Origin: Thermoplasmata archaeon
GTDB lineage: Archaea; Thermoplasmatota; Thermoplasmata; Lutacidiplasmatales; UBA184
Reading direction: 5' to 3'
Assembly: GCA_022749905.1 (NCBI GenBank)
Contig: JAKIWU010000010.1
Span: 1 to 17,166 of the forward strand
DNA length: 17,166 nucleotides
Part shown: positions 1 to 6,542 of the stretch, piece after piece
Numbering within the stretch: position 1 is the stretch's first letter
Layout of the letters: each line of letters starts with the position of its first letter
Notes under the pieces: model-generated
The model's input: the letters and a program-made list of their open reading frames with translations, nothing else
Told to the model about the DNA's origin: nothing
Databases searched by the model: none
Position numbers and translations under genes: made by a program

Positions 1-34
1 CCCAGGAAGCGGAGCGTGAGGTGCGTGGGCGCGG

Positions 35-55
35 GGGTGGTCCCCACAACCACCC
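35..55 (-). terminator. Short hairpin downstream of the HerA-like ATPase gene
   Basis: A perfect 7-bp inverted repeat (GGGTGGT at 35-41, ACCACCC at 49-55) with a 7-nt loop lies about 45 nt past the stop codon of the minus-strand ATPase gene. Its position fits a transcript-end structure, but there is no T-rich tract after it on the minus strand, so the terminator role is only suggested. No gene could be supported in bases 1-100. Confidence 0.25.
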
Positions 56-100
56 GGGGCTGGGGCCGAGGGTCCGGGACATCGATGGCGATGAACGCCC

Positions 101-2788
101 TCACGACGGTCCTCCTGCGCGCCCCGTGGGAGCGCCGTGCCGTTCATCGAGATGGCGGTTGGGGTCCGCCCCGCGCGGGAGGGTCCAGACTTGGGCCTCG
201 GTGACGCCCGCGTCGAGCGTATGGATCACCGAACGGACCTTCGCGGCTCGGCGCGCCGTCGAGACGAGGAAGATGACCGCGGCCTTCCGGTCCCGCGCCT
301 TCTCCAAGCCGTGCCGGATTCGGTACGCCTTCTCCGCGCCGGTCACCTCCGCCTCGACGTGCACGTCCCGACCGGCGAACGCGGTCCAGAGCCAGGTCCG
401 GCCACGCCGGGCCACCTTCTCGGCGAGTTCCGCGGGTGGGAGACGCGCGAGATCCTCGGGGAGCTGACGGACGAGACCGTCCGGGAGACGCGCGTCGAAC
501 CGGCCCTGGCGGACAAATTCGAGGCGTTCGCCCCGGCGGGCGAAGACGCGGAACCCCTCGATGAGGAGGGCGCGATGCTCCTCGCTCTCCTTCGGAGCCC
601 CCGACGCCGATCCGATCCCGAGCCGTCGCGCCCCCGCACGGGAGAGGACGAGCTTCGCTCCATCCCGTACGACCCAGCCGATCGTTTCGAGCGCGCGGAT
701 GCGGCCGAGGGCCTCCACCATCGAGCACGCCCCGGAAGCGTGGATCCGCGCCGCCACGAGCGCCGGATCGGCGCAGTCCACGCCACCCGGTCCTTCCATC
801 GCAAAGAGCTCGAGCAAGACCCTCTCGTCGAGATCGCGGGCCGCGGATCCCGGACCCTCTCCCTCCGAGGGTCCGAACTCCCCAAGGGTCCGTGCAACGC
901 AATCCTCCCAGGCTCGGGATTCGGGCGGATGGGGCGCATCGGTCCGCACGAGCCGGGCCGCTCCACCCGCGAGCGCGGCATCGACGACCGCGACTCCGAT
1001 CGGCAGGGAGGGCAGGAGACGCTCGGCGTGGGCGCGCTCGAGACCGAGCCACCGGCCCGCGGCCATCGCGCCCGAGCGCGGGACGGAGAAGACGAGATGG
1101 GTACCGGCCGCGCCCTCGGAAGCCCTAAGCGCCTCCGGCGCGAGCCGGTCCGCATACTGCGTCGCGACCACGGCCGCGACCCCGAACTTCCGCCCCTCGG
1201 AGAGGATCTCGGCCAGCAGGCTCGGTGCGATCGCCTGGGCTTCATCGAAGACGAGAAGGACCCGGACTCCGGCGCGCGACGCGCCCTGCGCAGCGAGGGC
1301 GAGGTAGGTGCGGCTCGCGAGGAGCGTGGTCGCGAACCGGCTCCCCGCGGGCCCGAGCTCCGCCGCAGGGACCCTCCAGAGGATCGACCGGGAGGTCGTG
1401 AGGAGCTCGGGGATCCGGATCGGCGTCCCCGTGGGCTCGAACAGACGGAGGAGCTTCGGTTGGAGGAGGAGCTTCTGCACCCGCGCCGCCGCCGGTTGCA
1501 GATAGTCCGGGTGCCTCCGCAGGAGCGCGGGGAGTTCGTCGAGGAACCTGGCCAGGGGCGGCCGGCGCGTCGCCCATCGGGCGGCGTCACGTCGGGCCGG
1601 ATCCGTGAGGAGGTCGAACAGGTCGGGCAGTCCGCCTCCGGCCTCCTCCACGAGCCGGACGAACACATCGAACAGCTGCTCGAGGCGGCTCCCCCAGTAG
1701 ACCTCCGAACCCTCCGAGGAAAGGTGCCGGAAGCTCGCGACGATGTGCGCGCACGTCCGTTCCCGTTCCGACGTGCCCGATTCCGGAAAGAGCGCCACGC
1801 CAGGGATCTCCGGTTCGGGCCGGCCAACGTCAACGGCGACCAGGGAGTCACGGGCCCGTTCCGGGAGGCCCGCGGCGATCCGCGGTCCGAGGTCCCCGTG
1901 CACGTCGAAGATCACGGTCGGTTGTCCCGCGGCGATCCGGGTGCGCGCGAGGTCCGCGACGAACGTCGATTTTCCAGAGCCGGACGCTCCGAGGACCACG
2001 ACGTGACGCGCGAGAGCCTCCTCCCCGAACGGAGCGGGGAGCCGCTTGGGACGGATCGCAAGCGCTGCCGTCTCGGGGCGCACAAGGAACGGTCGCCCGA
2101 CCCAGAGTCCGGCGACGCGTCCCCTCCGCCAACGGGCCCACTGAATCCGATTCCCGGATCGCCGTGTCAGGAGAACCGGGCCTGCATCGGTCGCGAGAAC
2201 CTGGCTGATGGCCCCCGCAAGAACGTCGAGGCTGGACCCGGAGTTGGCCCGTTCCCCGAACTCGGCCAACCGGATCCGGACCGCAAGCGACGGGCCACCT
2301 GTGGCCCACCAGAAGGATTGCACCGCCGGAGGCGGAGCACCGAGGAACGCCTGGTCGTCGCGCAGATCGGGCTCGGCCGGCTCGATCTGGTCGAGATGAC
2401 GCGAGGGGCGCCCGGCGTCTCCACGGTCGAACGCAAGGCTCCCGGGGCGATGTCCTTCGTCCTCGAACTCAGGTTGAACCGCTGGGTGAAGGATCGCGAA
2501 CCCCCCCACCCTTCCCTTCGCGCCGCTGCACCTGGCCGGACGGACGGCGAACTCGAGCCGTCCTGGGAGTCCGGCGGCCGCCCGCCCGAGGACGGCGCTC
2601 ACCGCGGGGGAGCTCGGAACGACAACGGGGTCGGATTCGCCGATCCTCTCCAGCAGGGCTGCGTTCCCACACGGCAGCGAAGCGAGTCCCGTCGCAAACC
2701 GCCGCAGGAAGGGAAGGTCCCACGCTGGGCCCTCGGGAAGGAACCGGAGGGCCCACTCGGAGCTCGCGGCCCGACCCCCTCCTCTCAT
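101..2788 (-). CDS. HerA/VirB4-like (DUF87-type) ATPase with winged-helix and possible PD-(D/E)XK nuclease-like C-terminus
   Basis: 895-residue P-loop ATPase, probably a DNA-pumping motor of the HerA/FtsK/VirB4 group. Visible motifs are Walker A GASGSGKST (267-275), the DUF87/HerA-like strand VIFDVHGDL (292-300), Walker B VLLVFDEAQ (510-518) and a sensor-like ATQY (542-545). About 260 unrecognised residues precede the ATPase core. Residues 653-722 read like a winged helix. Residues 740-860 carry an acidic pattern (D766, D770, E812, E814, K820, in RFDARLPDG and VEAEVTGAEK) followed by a hydrophobic strand (AAVIFLVS), resembling a PD-(D/E)XK nuclease fold. The ATG at 2788 overlaps the stop of the upstream small gene (ATGA), which fixes the start; the frame stays open for 132 more codons upstream, but that stretch has no protein-like character. 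The ATPase call is firm; the nuclease call is tentative. A conjugation-type VirB4/TraC-like protein is the main alternative. Confidence 0.8.
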   Translation of the reverse strand: MRGGGRAASSEWALRFLPEGPAWDLPFLRRFATGLASLPCGNAALLERIGESDPVVVPSSPAVSAVLGRAAAGLPGRLEFAVRPARCSGAKGRVGGFAILHPAVQPEFEDEGHRPGSLAFDRGDAGRPSRHLDQIEPAEPDLRDDQAFLGAPPPAVQSFWWATGGPSLAVRIRLAEFGERANSGSSLDVLAGAISQVLATDAGPVLLTRRSGNRIQWARWRRGRVAGLWVGRPFLVRPETAALAIRPKRLPAPFGEEALARHVVVLGASGSGKSTFVADLARTRIAAGQPTVIFDVHGDLGPRIAAGLPERARDSLVAVDVGRPEPEIPGVALFPESGTSERERTCAHIVASFRHLSSEGSEVYWGSRLEQLFDVFVRLVEEAGGGLPDLFDLLTDPARRDAARWATRRPPLARFLDELPALLRRHPDYLQPAAARVQKLLLQPKLLRLFEPTGTPIRIPELLTTSRSILWRVPAAELGPAGSRFATTLLASRTYLALAAQGASRAGVRVLLVFDEAQAIAPSLLAEILSEGRKFGVAAVVATQYADRLAPEALRASEGAAGTHLVFSVPRSGAMAAGRWLGLERAHAERLLPSLPIGVAVVDAALAGGAARLVRTDAPHPPESRAWEDCVARTLGEFGPSEGEGPGSAARDLDERVLLELFAMEGPGGVDCADPALVAARIHASGACSMVEALGRIRALETIGWVVRDGAKLVLSRAGARRLGIGSASGAPKESEEHRALLIEGFRVFARRGERLEFVRQGRFDARLPDGLVRQLPEDLARLPPAELAEKVARRGRTWLWTAFAGRDVHVEAEVTGAEKAYRIRHGLEKARDRKAAVIFLVSTARRAAKVRSVIHTLDAGVTEAQVWTLPRGADPNRHLDERHGAPTGRAGGPS

Positions 2789-3105
2789 GGCCCCGCGATG
2801 CGATCGATTTCGCCGACCAGACGGTCGAGACCGTTGATGCGGCAGTAGCGGCGCACCACGGAGGTCGCGACGCACCGGTGGACGGCGCGGTCGACATCCC
2901 AGAGCCGCAGGCACCAGAGCGTCGTACCGTCCGGGAGGCGGTACGCGCGCGCCCAAGGGCGGTACGGTCCCGCGAGCGGGAGACGCATCCGTCCCAGGAA
3001 GCGCACCTGCTGGGGGACGCTGTGCGCACAGCGTTGGGGTTCGGTCGAACTCTCGGCGCGAATGGGTTGGAATCCTGGCGAGAGCGTGTACGCTCGGTTC
3101 GTCAT
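2785..3105 (-). CDS. Small unknown protein coupled to the HerA-like ATPase
   Basis: 106-residue protein that I do not recognise. The middle contains strand-like, aromatic-rich sequence (RAYRLPDGTTLWCLRLW) and the end is a likely helix (RRYCRINGLDRLVGEIDRI); there is no signal peptide or membrane segment. The ATG at 3105 is preferred over a TTG two codons upstream because GAGGT ends 5 nt before it. The stop overlaps the ATPase start as ATGA, so the two proteins are probably made together and may interact. The open frame, ribosome site and coupling argue it is real. A dedicated partner or adaptor of the ATPase is the natural inference, but nothing in the sequence proves it. Confidence 0.65.
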   Translation of the reverse strand: MTNRAYTLSPGFQPIRAESSTEPQRCAHSVPQQVRFLGRMRLPLAGPYRPWARAYRLPDGTTLWCLRLWDVDRAVHRCVATSVVRRYCRINGLDRLVGEIDRIAGP

Positions 3106-3132
3106 GTTCAACCTCGGACCCCCCGCCGGGGA

Positions 3133-3167
3133 CGACCGAACGGGGAGTGGGGCGGGGCGTTCGGTCG
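3133..3167. repeat. 9-bp perfect inverted repeat upstream of the small-protein/ATPase operon
   Basis: CGACCGAAC at 3133-3141 is exactly complementary to GTTCGGTCG at 3159-3167, with a 17-nt G-rich loop. Allowing a two-base bulge, the pairing extends outward by GAC/GTC. It lies 28 nt upstream of the ATG of the small gene and could be a leader hairpin or a protein-binding site. Confidence 0.6.
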
Positions 3168-3173
3168 CGTCGT

Positions 3174-3229
3174 CCCGGAACCAACCGTCCGGACCTGAGG
3201 TTCTGAAGCCTAGGTACGTTGGTTCCGGG
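3174..3229. repeat. 12-bp perfect inverted repeat, second of a tandem pair
   Basis: CCCGGAACCAAC at 3174-3185 is exactly complementary to GTTGGTTCCGGG at 3218-3229, with 32 nt between the arms. It starts 6 nt beyond the neighbouring 9-bp inverted repeat, so two long hairpins stand side by side upstream of the small-protein/ATPase operon. An operator, a structured RNA leader, a DNA-processing site or a remnant of a mobile-element end are all possible. Confidence 0.65.
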
Positions 3230-3812
3230 GTCCGGCGGGTCGGCCGGGAAGGTTGCTCTCGCGGCGCGCGTCGGCTGGGCCGGGACCGTCCCGAATTCCG
3301 GGAGCGCGTCCGCTCATGGCTCAGCCGGCAGTGAGGAGACCCCTCTCCTCAACCGGGCGCCTAGCGGGAGGCAGGTTGGGTCTCGGGCGTCGGGGGCGCG
3401 CGCGCGGAGCAGATCGCTGGGCGTGCGCGAGACCGGCCGAAACCGGGGTTCGGGGTCCGTACGAAGACGTTCGAGGCGGTGCGCGAAGGTGTCGGTCGAC
3501 ACGATCGGTGTGCTTCGAGGGGTGTCATCGTCGGGCCGTCCATGCTTTCGGGGCCCTCGATGCGTCGGTGGAGGTCACTCCTTCCCGGCCGGCGAACGAT
3601 GGAAGCCGAGTGCCGGACTTCAGAGACCGCGCCGGTGTGTGGCCCCAGAGCTGGGTGATCCATCTCTCGAGAACGAACGGAATCGAAGGAGGGTTGGAAG
3701 GGACCCCTTCACGCCCGAGACGCGGTGACGTCTCCTTGGGGATGTTGGGGGCCCCTTCCGGGTGGTTGCGTAGTCACCATCGGTCGGCCCGGTATATGTG
3801 GGGCGGCCGAGA
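3230..3812. other. Gene-poor gap of about 0.6 kb
   Basis: No open frame in this stretch has protein-like composition; the longer frames on either strand are rich in Arg, Ser, Gly and Pro with no recognisable motif. I looked for tRNA T-loops, RNase P RNA and SRP RNA signatures and found none that hold up. Small inverted repeats are present: TGAGGAG/CTCCTCA at 3332-3351, GTGTC/GACAC near 3489-3502, and GGTGAC/GTCACC at 3724-3729 and 3773-3778. A TATA-like GGTATATG occurs near 3791 on the plus strand with no clear gene behind it. An unrecognised RNA or a decayed gene remains possible. Confidence 0.5.
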
Positions 3813-3830
3813 GGGAGCGAAACGGCTCCC
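3813..3830 (-). terminator. Hairpin just past the HxlR-family gene
   Basis: GGGAGC (3813-3818) and GCTCCC (3825-3830) form a 6-bp stem with a GAAACG loop, 23 nt beyond the stop of the minus-strand regulator gene. The position suits a transcript end, but there is no T-tract, so the role is uncertain. Confidence 0.3.
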
Positions 3831-3853
3831 CGAGAGGTGTTGCGTACGGCGGA

Positions 3854-4330
3854 CTAGTGGGCCCGTCGCTCCGCGACGTCCGGGATGCGCGGCAGCTCGC
3901 CCTGAATGAACGGCGCACGGGATCCTGCCGGTGGCCGCGGAGCGATCGTCTTCGGCTGGAGGAGCCAGCGCTCGCCCCAGACCCGGAGTTCGCGGGCCGC
4001 TGGGCCTAGGGCGATGCCCATCTCGGTGAGCGAATAAACGACACTGAACGGCCGCGTGCTCACCACCGTCCGCTGGACCACGCCCGTCCCCTCCAGGAAT
4101 TTCAGGGTCGCGCTCAGAGTCTTCGCGTTGAGCTTCGGGTTCCATCGCAGAAGTTCGCTGAACCGCTGCGGGCCGGCCAGAAGCTTGTGGACGATCGAAA
4201 GGCGCCACTCGGTCCCGATCACGCCGACCGCGGCGAGCACCGGGCAGAGCATGCCGTCCTGAGGGTGATCGCCCTCCTTGTGAGGGCCGATGGACGGGAC
4301 GGACGTCCTCGCGATCGAGGTGATGGCCAT
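3854..4330 (-). CDS. HxlR-family winged-helix transcriptional regulator
   Basis: 158-residue DNA-binding protein, probably a dimeric repressor or activator. The family signature is complete: a conserved cysteine in MLCPV (C29), the first helix VIGTEWRLSIVHKLLAGP (37-54), RFSELLRW (56-63), the recognition-helix region LNAKTLSATLKFLEGTGVV (67-85), the wing RPFSVVYSLTEMG (93-105) and the dimer helix ending near RVWGERWL. The C-terminal 30 residues are a basic, Pro-rich tail. The ATG at 4330 is preceded by GGAG at 4338-4341 with 7-nt spacing, and a TATA-like box lies further upstream. Two inverted repeats upstream are candidate operators for self-control and for control of the divergent gene at 4494. 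HxlR proteins often sense redox or small electrophiles through the conserved cysteine; the ligand here is unknown. Confidence 0.9.
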   Translation of the reverse strand: MAITSIARTSVPSIGPHKEGDHPQDGMLCPVLAAVGVIGTEWRLSIVHKLLAGPQRFSELLRWNPKLNAKTLSATLKFLEGTGVVQRTVVSTRPFSVVYSLTEMGIALGPAARELRVWGERWLLQPKTIAPRPPAGSRAPFIQGELPRIPDVAERRAH

Positions 4331-4360
4331 GGGGTTTCTCCAAGGTGCCGAGGGGACCTC

Positions 4361-4369
4361 GGGATATAG
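4361..4369 (-). promoter_or_regulatory. TATA-like box for the HxlR-family gene
   Basis: The minus strand reads CTATATCCC here. An archaeal TATA box at this place would start transcription near 4340, giving a short leader of about 10 nt that includes the GGAG ribosome site before the ATG at 4330. Confidence 0.5.
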
Positions 4370-4388
4370 CGGTTTCGGAGTTCTATCA

Positions 4389-4405
4389 GATAACGAAAAG
4401 TTATC
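4389..4405. promoter_or_regulatory. Candidate operator: GATAAC-N5-GTTATC inverted repeat
   Basis: A perfect 6-bp inverted repeat with an AT-rich 5-nt centre (GAAAA), standing out from GC-rich surroundings in the space between the HxlR-family gene and the divergent gene at 4494. It lies about 20 bp upstream of the HxlR TATA-like box. Winged-helix dimers of this family bind short palindromes with A/T centres, so self-binding is a reasonable inference. Confidence 0.5.
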
Positions 4406-4407
4406 GT

Positions 4408-4425
4408 GAGCCCGATCGCGGGCTC
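4408..4425. repeat. Perfect 7-bp inverted repeat next to the operator candidate
   Basis: GAGCCCG-ATCG-CGGGCTC is a perfect 7-bp inverted repeat with a 4-nt loop, starting two bases after the GATAAC repeat. It could be a second protein-binding site or a hairpin in the leader of the plus-strand gene starting at 4494. Confidence 0.45.
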
Positions 4426-4493
4426 CGTCCACCGCCCCGACAAGTGCGACGAACAGGCTTTCTGTTGAGCCGGTTCGACCCCGCGGGCCCTCC

Positions 4494-5129
4494 ATGCGGC
4501 GGCGCGAGATCGAACTTTCCGTCGAGCGCGAGCTCCTCGGACGAGGAGGCTCGGCGCGCCGAGCACGGCTGACCGCGCGCTTCGAGCTCGAGGGGCCCAA
4601 GGAGGCCCCGGGACCGAAGGAGCTCGCGGAGGCGATCCGGACGCTCGACCGGGAACTCGAGGCTGCCGGCATCGAGGCGGGCTTCACCGTCGCAGCAACC
4701 GTGCCGGAGCGGAGCCTCGAGGAACTCGTCGAGACCTACCGACCGCGACAGGCGGAGCTCGTCGACGTGCTCGAGACGGACGGCGAGATCACCGCGGGCG
4801 AGGCGACGCTCCTTAGGGAATCGCTCGCCGGCCCGACGAACCGACGCCCGATCGCGCGACCTGCGCAGGGGCCGAAGGCGCCCGTCGAGGTTTCCCTCAC
4901 CGACCGGCCGCTCGCCGCCATGCCCCTCGCCAACGACCGGACCCCGTCGGTGCCGAGACCGATTCCCGACCTCCTCGCGACGTACCGGATCGAATCGATC
5001 AAACAGGCCGGAGCCGTGCGGGCCCGTCGCCAGATCTCGTTCGACGAGTACATGCTGCTCAAGCGGCACTTCGCGCAGAGAGACGCGAAAGGCTCGGACC
5101 TTCCCGAACCCGGCGACCGCAGAACGTAG
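4494..5129 (+). CDS. Unknown protein with an internal 37-residue duplication
   Basis: 211-residue soluble protein with no family I can name. Residues 77-113 and 159-195 align without gaps; shared positions include the L-x2-TYR opening (L78/L160, TYR 81-83/163-165), I99/I181, E103/E185, LL 106-107/188-189 and A112/A194. Each copy looks like two helices joined by a turn (DGEITAGEATLL in the first, RRQISFDEYMLL in the second), reminiscent of SHOCT-like short helical hairpins. The N-terminus (residues 1-65) mixes strands and a charged helix; a Pro-rich linker joins the copies. Composition and the internal repeat favour this strand over the antisense frame. No clear ribosome site precedes the ATG. 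It is divergent from the HxlR-family gene and shares its regulatory region, so it is a likely target of that regulator. Confidence 0.65.
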   Translation: MRRREIELSVERELLGRGGSARRARLTARFELEGPKEAPGPKELAEAIRTLDRELEAAGIEAGFTVAATVPERSLEELVETYRPRQAELVDVLETDGEITAGEATLLRESLAGPTNRRPIARPAQGPKAPVEVSLTDRPLAAMPLANDRTPSVPRPIPDLLATYRIESIKQAGAVRARRQISFDEYMLLKRHFAQRDAKGSDLPEPGDRRT

Positions 5130-5130
5130 G

Positions 5131-5167
5131 TCGGCCACAACAGCCTACCCAAGGGGACTGCGGCCGA
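5131..5167. terminator. Inverted repeat between convergent genes
   Basis: TCGGCC (5131-5136) and GGCCGA (5162-5167) flank 25 nt in the 42-nt gap between two converging stop codons (5129 and 5172). It could act as a weak two-way transcript end; there is no T-tract. Confidence 0.2.
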
Positions 5168-5171
5168 GCGA

Positions 5172-6494
5172 TCAGCGTCGGCGCGATCCCAGGACGGGGG
5201 GCACCTCGGCCGCGAGGACGCACGCGACGTCGGTGATCCCCGGCGAGGCTGGCAGGCGCCCGTATCCGCTGGAGCTTCCGTCGCGCCCAGCCGCCACCAC
5301 GGCGAGCCCGGCGGGTTCCGCCCCCGGTTCGCTCCCCGACGTCGCAAAGGCGACGAGCGTCGTCCCCCGGTGGCGCAGCAGGGGCCGGGCCGTATCGAGG
5401 AACACGCGCAGGGACGGCCGCTCGTCGAATCCCTCGGGTAGCTCGAAGGTCGTCGTGGCGAGGATGACGGCCCCCTTCGAGTCGGGGGCCGTGCGCAGCC
5501 CCGGCTCCTTCTCGAGGAGCTCGTCGAGGCGCTTCGTGAACGAACGCGCGACCTCCGCGGGGGAGCCCGGAAGCCCCACGCCCGCGAGCCTCGGGCGATA
5601 GCGCTTGTCGCCGGCGAGATCGGCCGCCCCCCGGAGGGCATCGGGAGGGGAGGCCACAACGACAGGTCGGCCGACGCTCGCGCGGAGCGGAGGCGGTGGA
5701 TCGTCCGGAACTCGGAGGGGCTTTGAGGTCGATCGGTCCGTCGGGTCACCACCGGACGATCGATCGAGGATCTGCCGAGCTTCGTCCCGTTCCCCTTCCG
5801 TGAGCCTTCGCCCCGGGGAGCCCCCAACGAGCCCGCCGCCGTCCCCTCGATCGAGGACGATCGACTCCACCTCCGCGCCTCGTGCAGCGCCCGCGATGCC
5901 TCCGTCGGAACCCCCCGTGCCGAGCGCGCTCGCCACGAGGAGGACCTCTCGGGAACTCGCCCCACGGCGGTGCAGGCGATCGAGCGCGCCGGCGAACTCC
6001 GTCCCGCTCCATCCGACCGGAGGAAGCGCGACGGACGCGAGGGCGCCCGAGGAGAGGAGCAGGACGAGCAGGTCCCGCTCGCCGAGTCCTTCGGCAAGCT
6101 CGAGTGCGGCACGCGCAGCCTCCTGCCCCTCCCGGCTCCCCGGGAGGCCGCGTGCGACACGGACGGACCGGAACGGCACCTCCCTTGGGATCGCCTCCGG
6201 GGCCGCGATGAATCCCTGGGTCAGCAGGCTCCCGAGCGCGTGCGTAGCGGCAAGCGCCTGGGACCCCGCCGCGTTCCCTGCGGCGAAGATCGCCACCTCC
6301 CGGTACGCGGGGAGCTTGCGGAACCGGTTGCCGATCCGCAGCACGCCCGCCTCGATCCGCAATCCGGACCGGGTCGCGTGGTAGGCGTCCGCCGCGGTGA
6401 TCGCGGAGCGCACGAGCCCGGCGGACAGCGTGCCCTTCGGCTCCGAGCTGCCCTTCTCGTTGACCCGGAACGGGAACGAGGGCGAGCGATCCAT
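5172..6494 (-). CDS. Divergent glycerate 2-kinase (DUF4147/MOFRL family) homologue, possibly inactive
   Basis: 440 residues, matching the usual length and layout of glycerate 2-kinases, which phosphorylate D-glycerate at C2. Recognisable family landmarks are VAIFAAGNAAGS (67-78; normally an AGKAA motif), FIAAPEA (95-101), DLLVLLLSSGALAS (141-154; normally SGGGSAL), SREVLLVASALGTGGSDGG (181-199; normally N-x-VRKHLS-x2-KGG) and a C-terminal region where a DG-TD-AAG motif is expected but AAGRDGSSSGYG is seen. The P-loop-like lysine, the VRKHLS arginine/lysine and the SGGGSA glycines are changed, so ordinary catalysis is doubtful. It lies 48 nt downstream of the FAD subunit gene with no promoter seen between them, so it is probably the last gene of that operon. 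Fold assignment is fairly sure; activity is not. Confidence 0.75.
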   Translation of the reverse strand: MDRSPSFPFRVNEKGSSEPKGTLSAGLVRSAITAADAYHATRSGLRIEAGVLRIGNRFRKLPAYREVAIFAAGNAAGSQALAATHALGSLLTQGFIAAPEAIPREVPFRSVRVARGLPGSREGQEAARAALELAEGLGERDLLVLLLSSGALASVALPPVGWSGTEFAGALDRLHRRGASSREVLLVASALGTGGSDGGIAGAARGAEVESIVLDRGDGGGLVGGSPGRRLTEGERDEARQILDRSSGGDPTDRSTSKPLRVPDDPPPPLRASVGRPVVVASPPDALRGAADLAGDKRYRPRLAGVGLPGSPAEVARSFTKRLDELLEKEPGLRTAPDSKGAVILATTTFELPEGFDERPSLRVFLDTARPLLRHRGTTLVAFATSGSEPGAEPAGLAVVAAGRDGSSSGYGRLPASPGITDVACVLAAEVPPVLGSRRR

Positions 6495-6542
6495 CGACGG
6501 TGCGAGCGGAATCTCGGGGAAGAGGCTTTCCCGGATGCCCGG

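Noticed and set aside
137..2848. A 903-codon open frame on the plus strand
   Set aside because: It is antisense to the HerA-like ATPase, is very rich in Arg, Glu, Gly and Pro, and shows no motif; the minus strand has clear Walker motifs.
2789..3184. A 132-codon upstream extension of the ATPase reading frame
   Set aside because: The stretch is Arg/Pro-rich with no protein-like pattern and overlaps the small coupled gene, whose ATGA junction and ribosome site support the start at 2788.
3112..3853. Possible tRNA, RNase P RNA or SRP RNA
   Set aside because: Fragments such as GGTTCGGGGTCC (near 3450) and GAAGTCCGG (minus strand near 3630) look vaguely like T-loop or RNase P pieces, but the rest of the required structure is absent.
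3253..3909. A 218-codon plus-strand frame in the gene-poor gap
   Set aside because: Composition is typical of a random open frame in GC-rich DNA, and there is no ribosome site or motif.
4401..5138. A 245-codon minus-strand frame opposite the duplicated-repeat protein
   Set aside because: The plus-strand reading shows an internal duplication and balanced composition; the minus frame also overlaps the HxlR upstream region.
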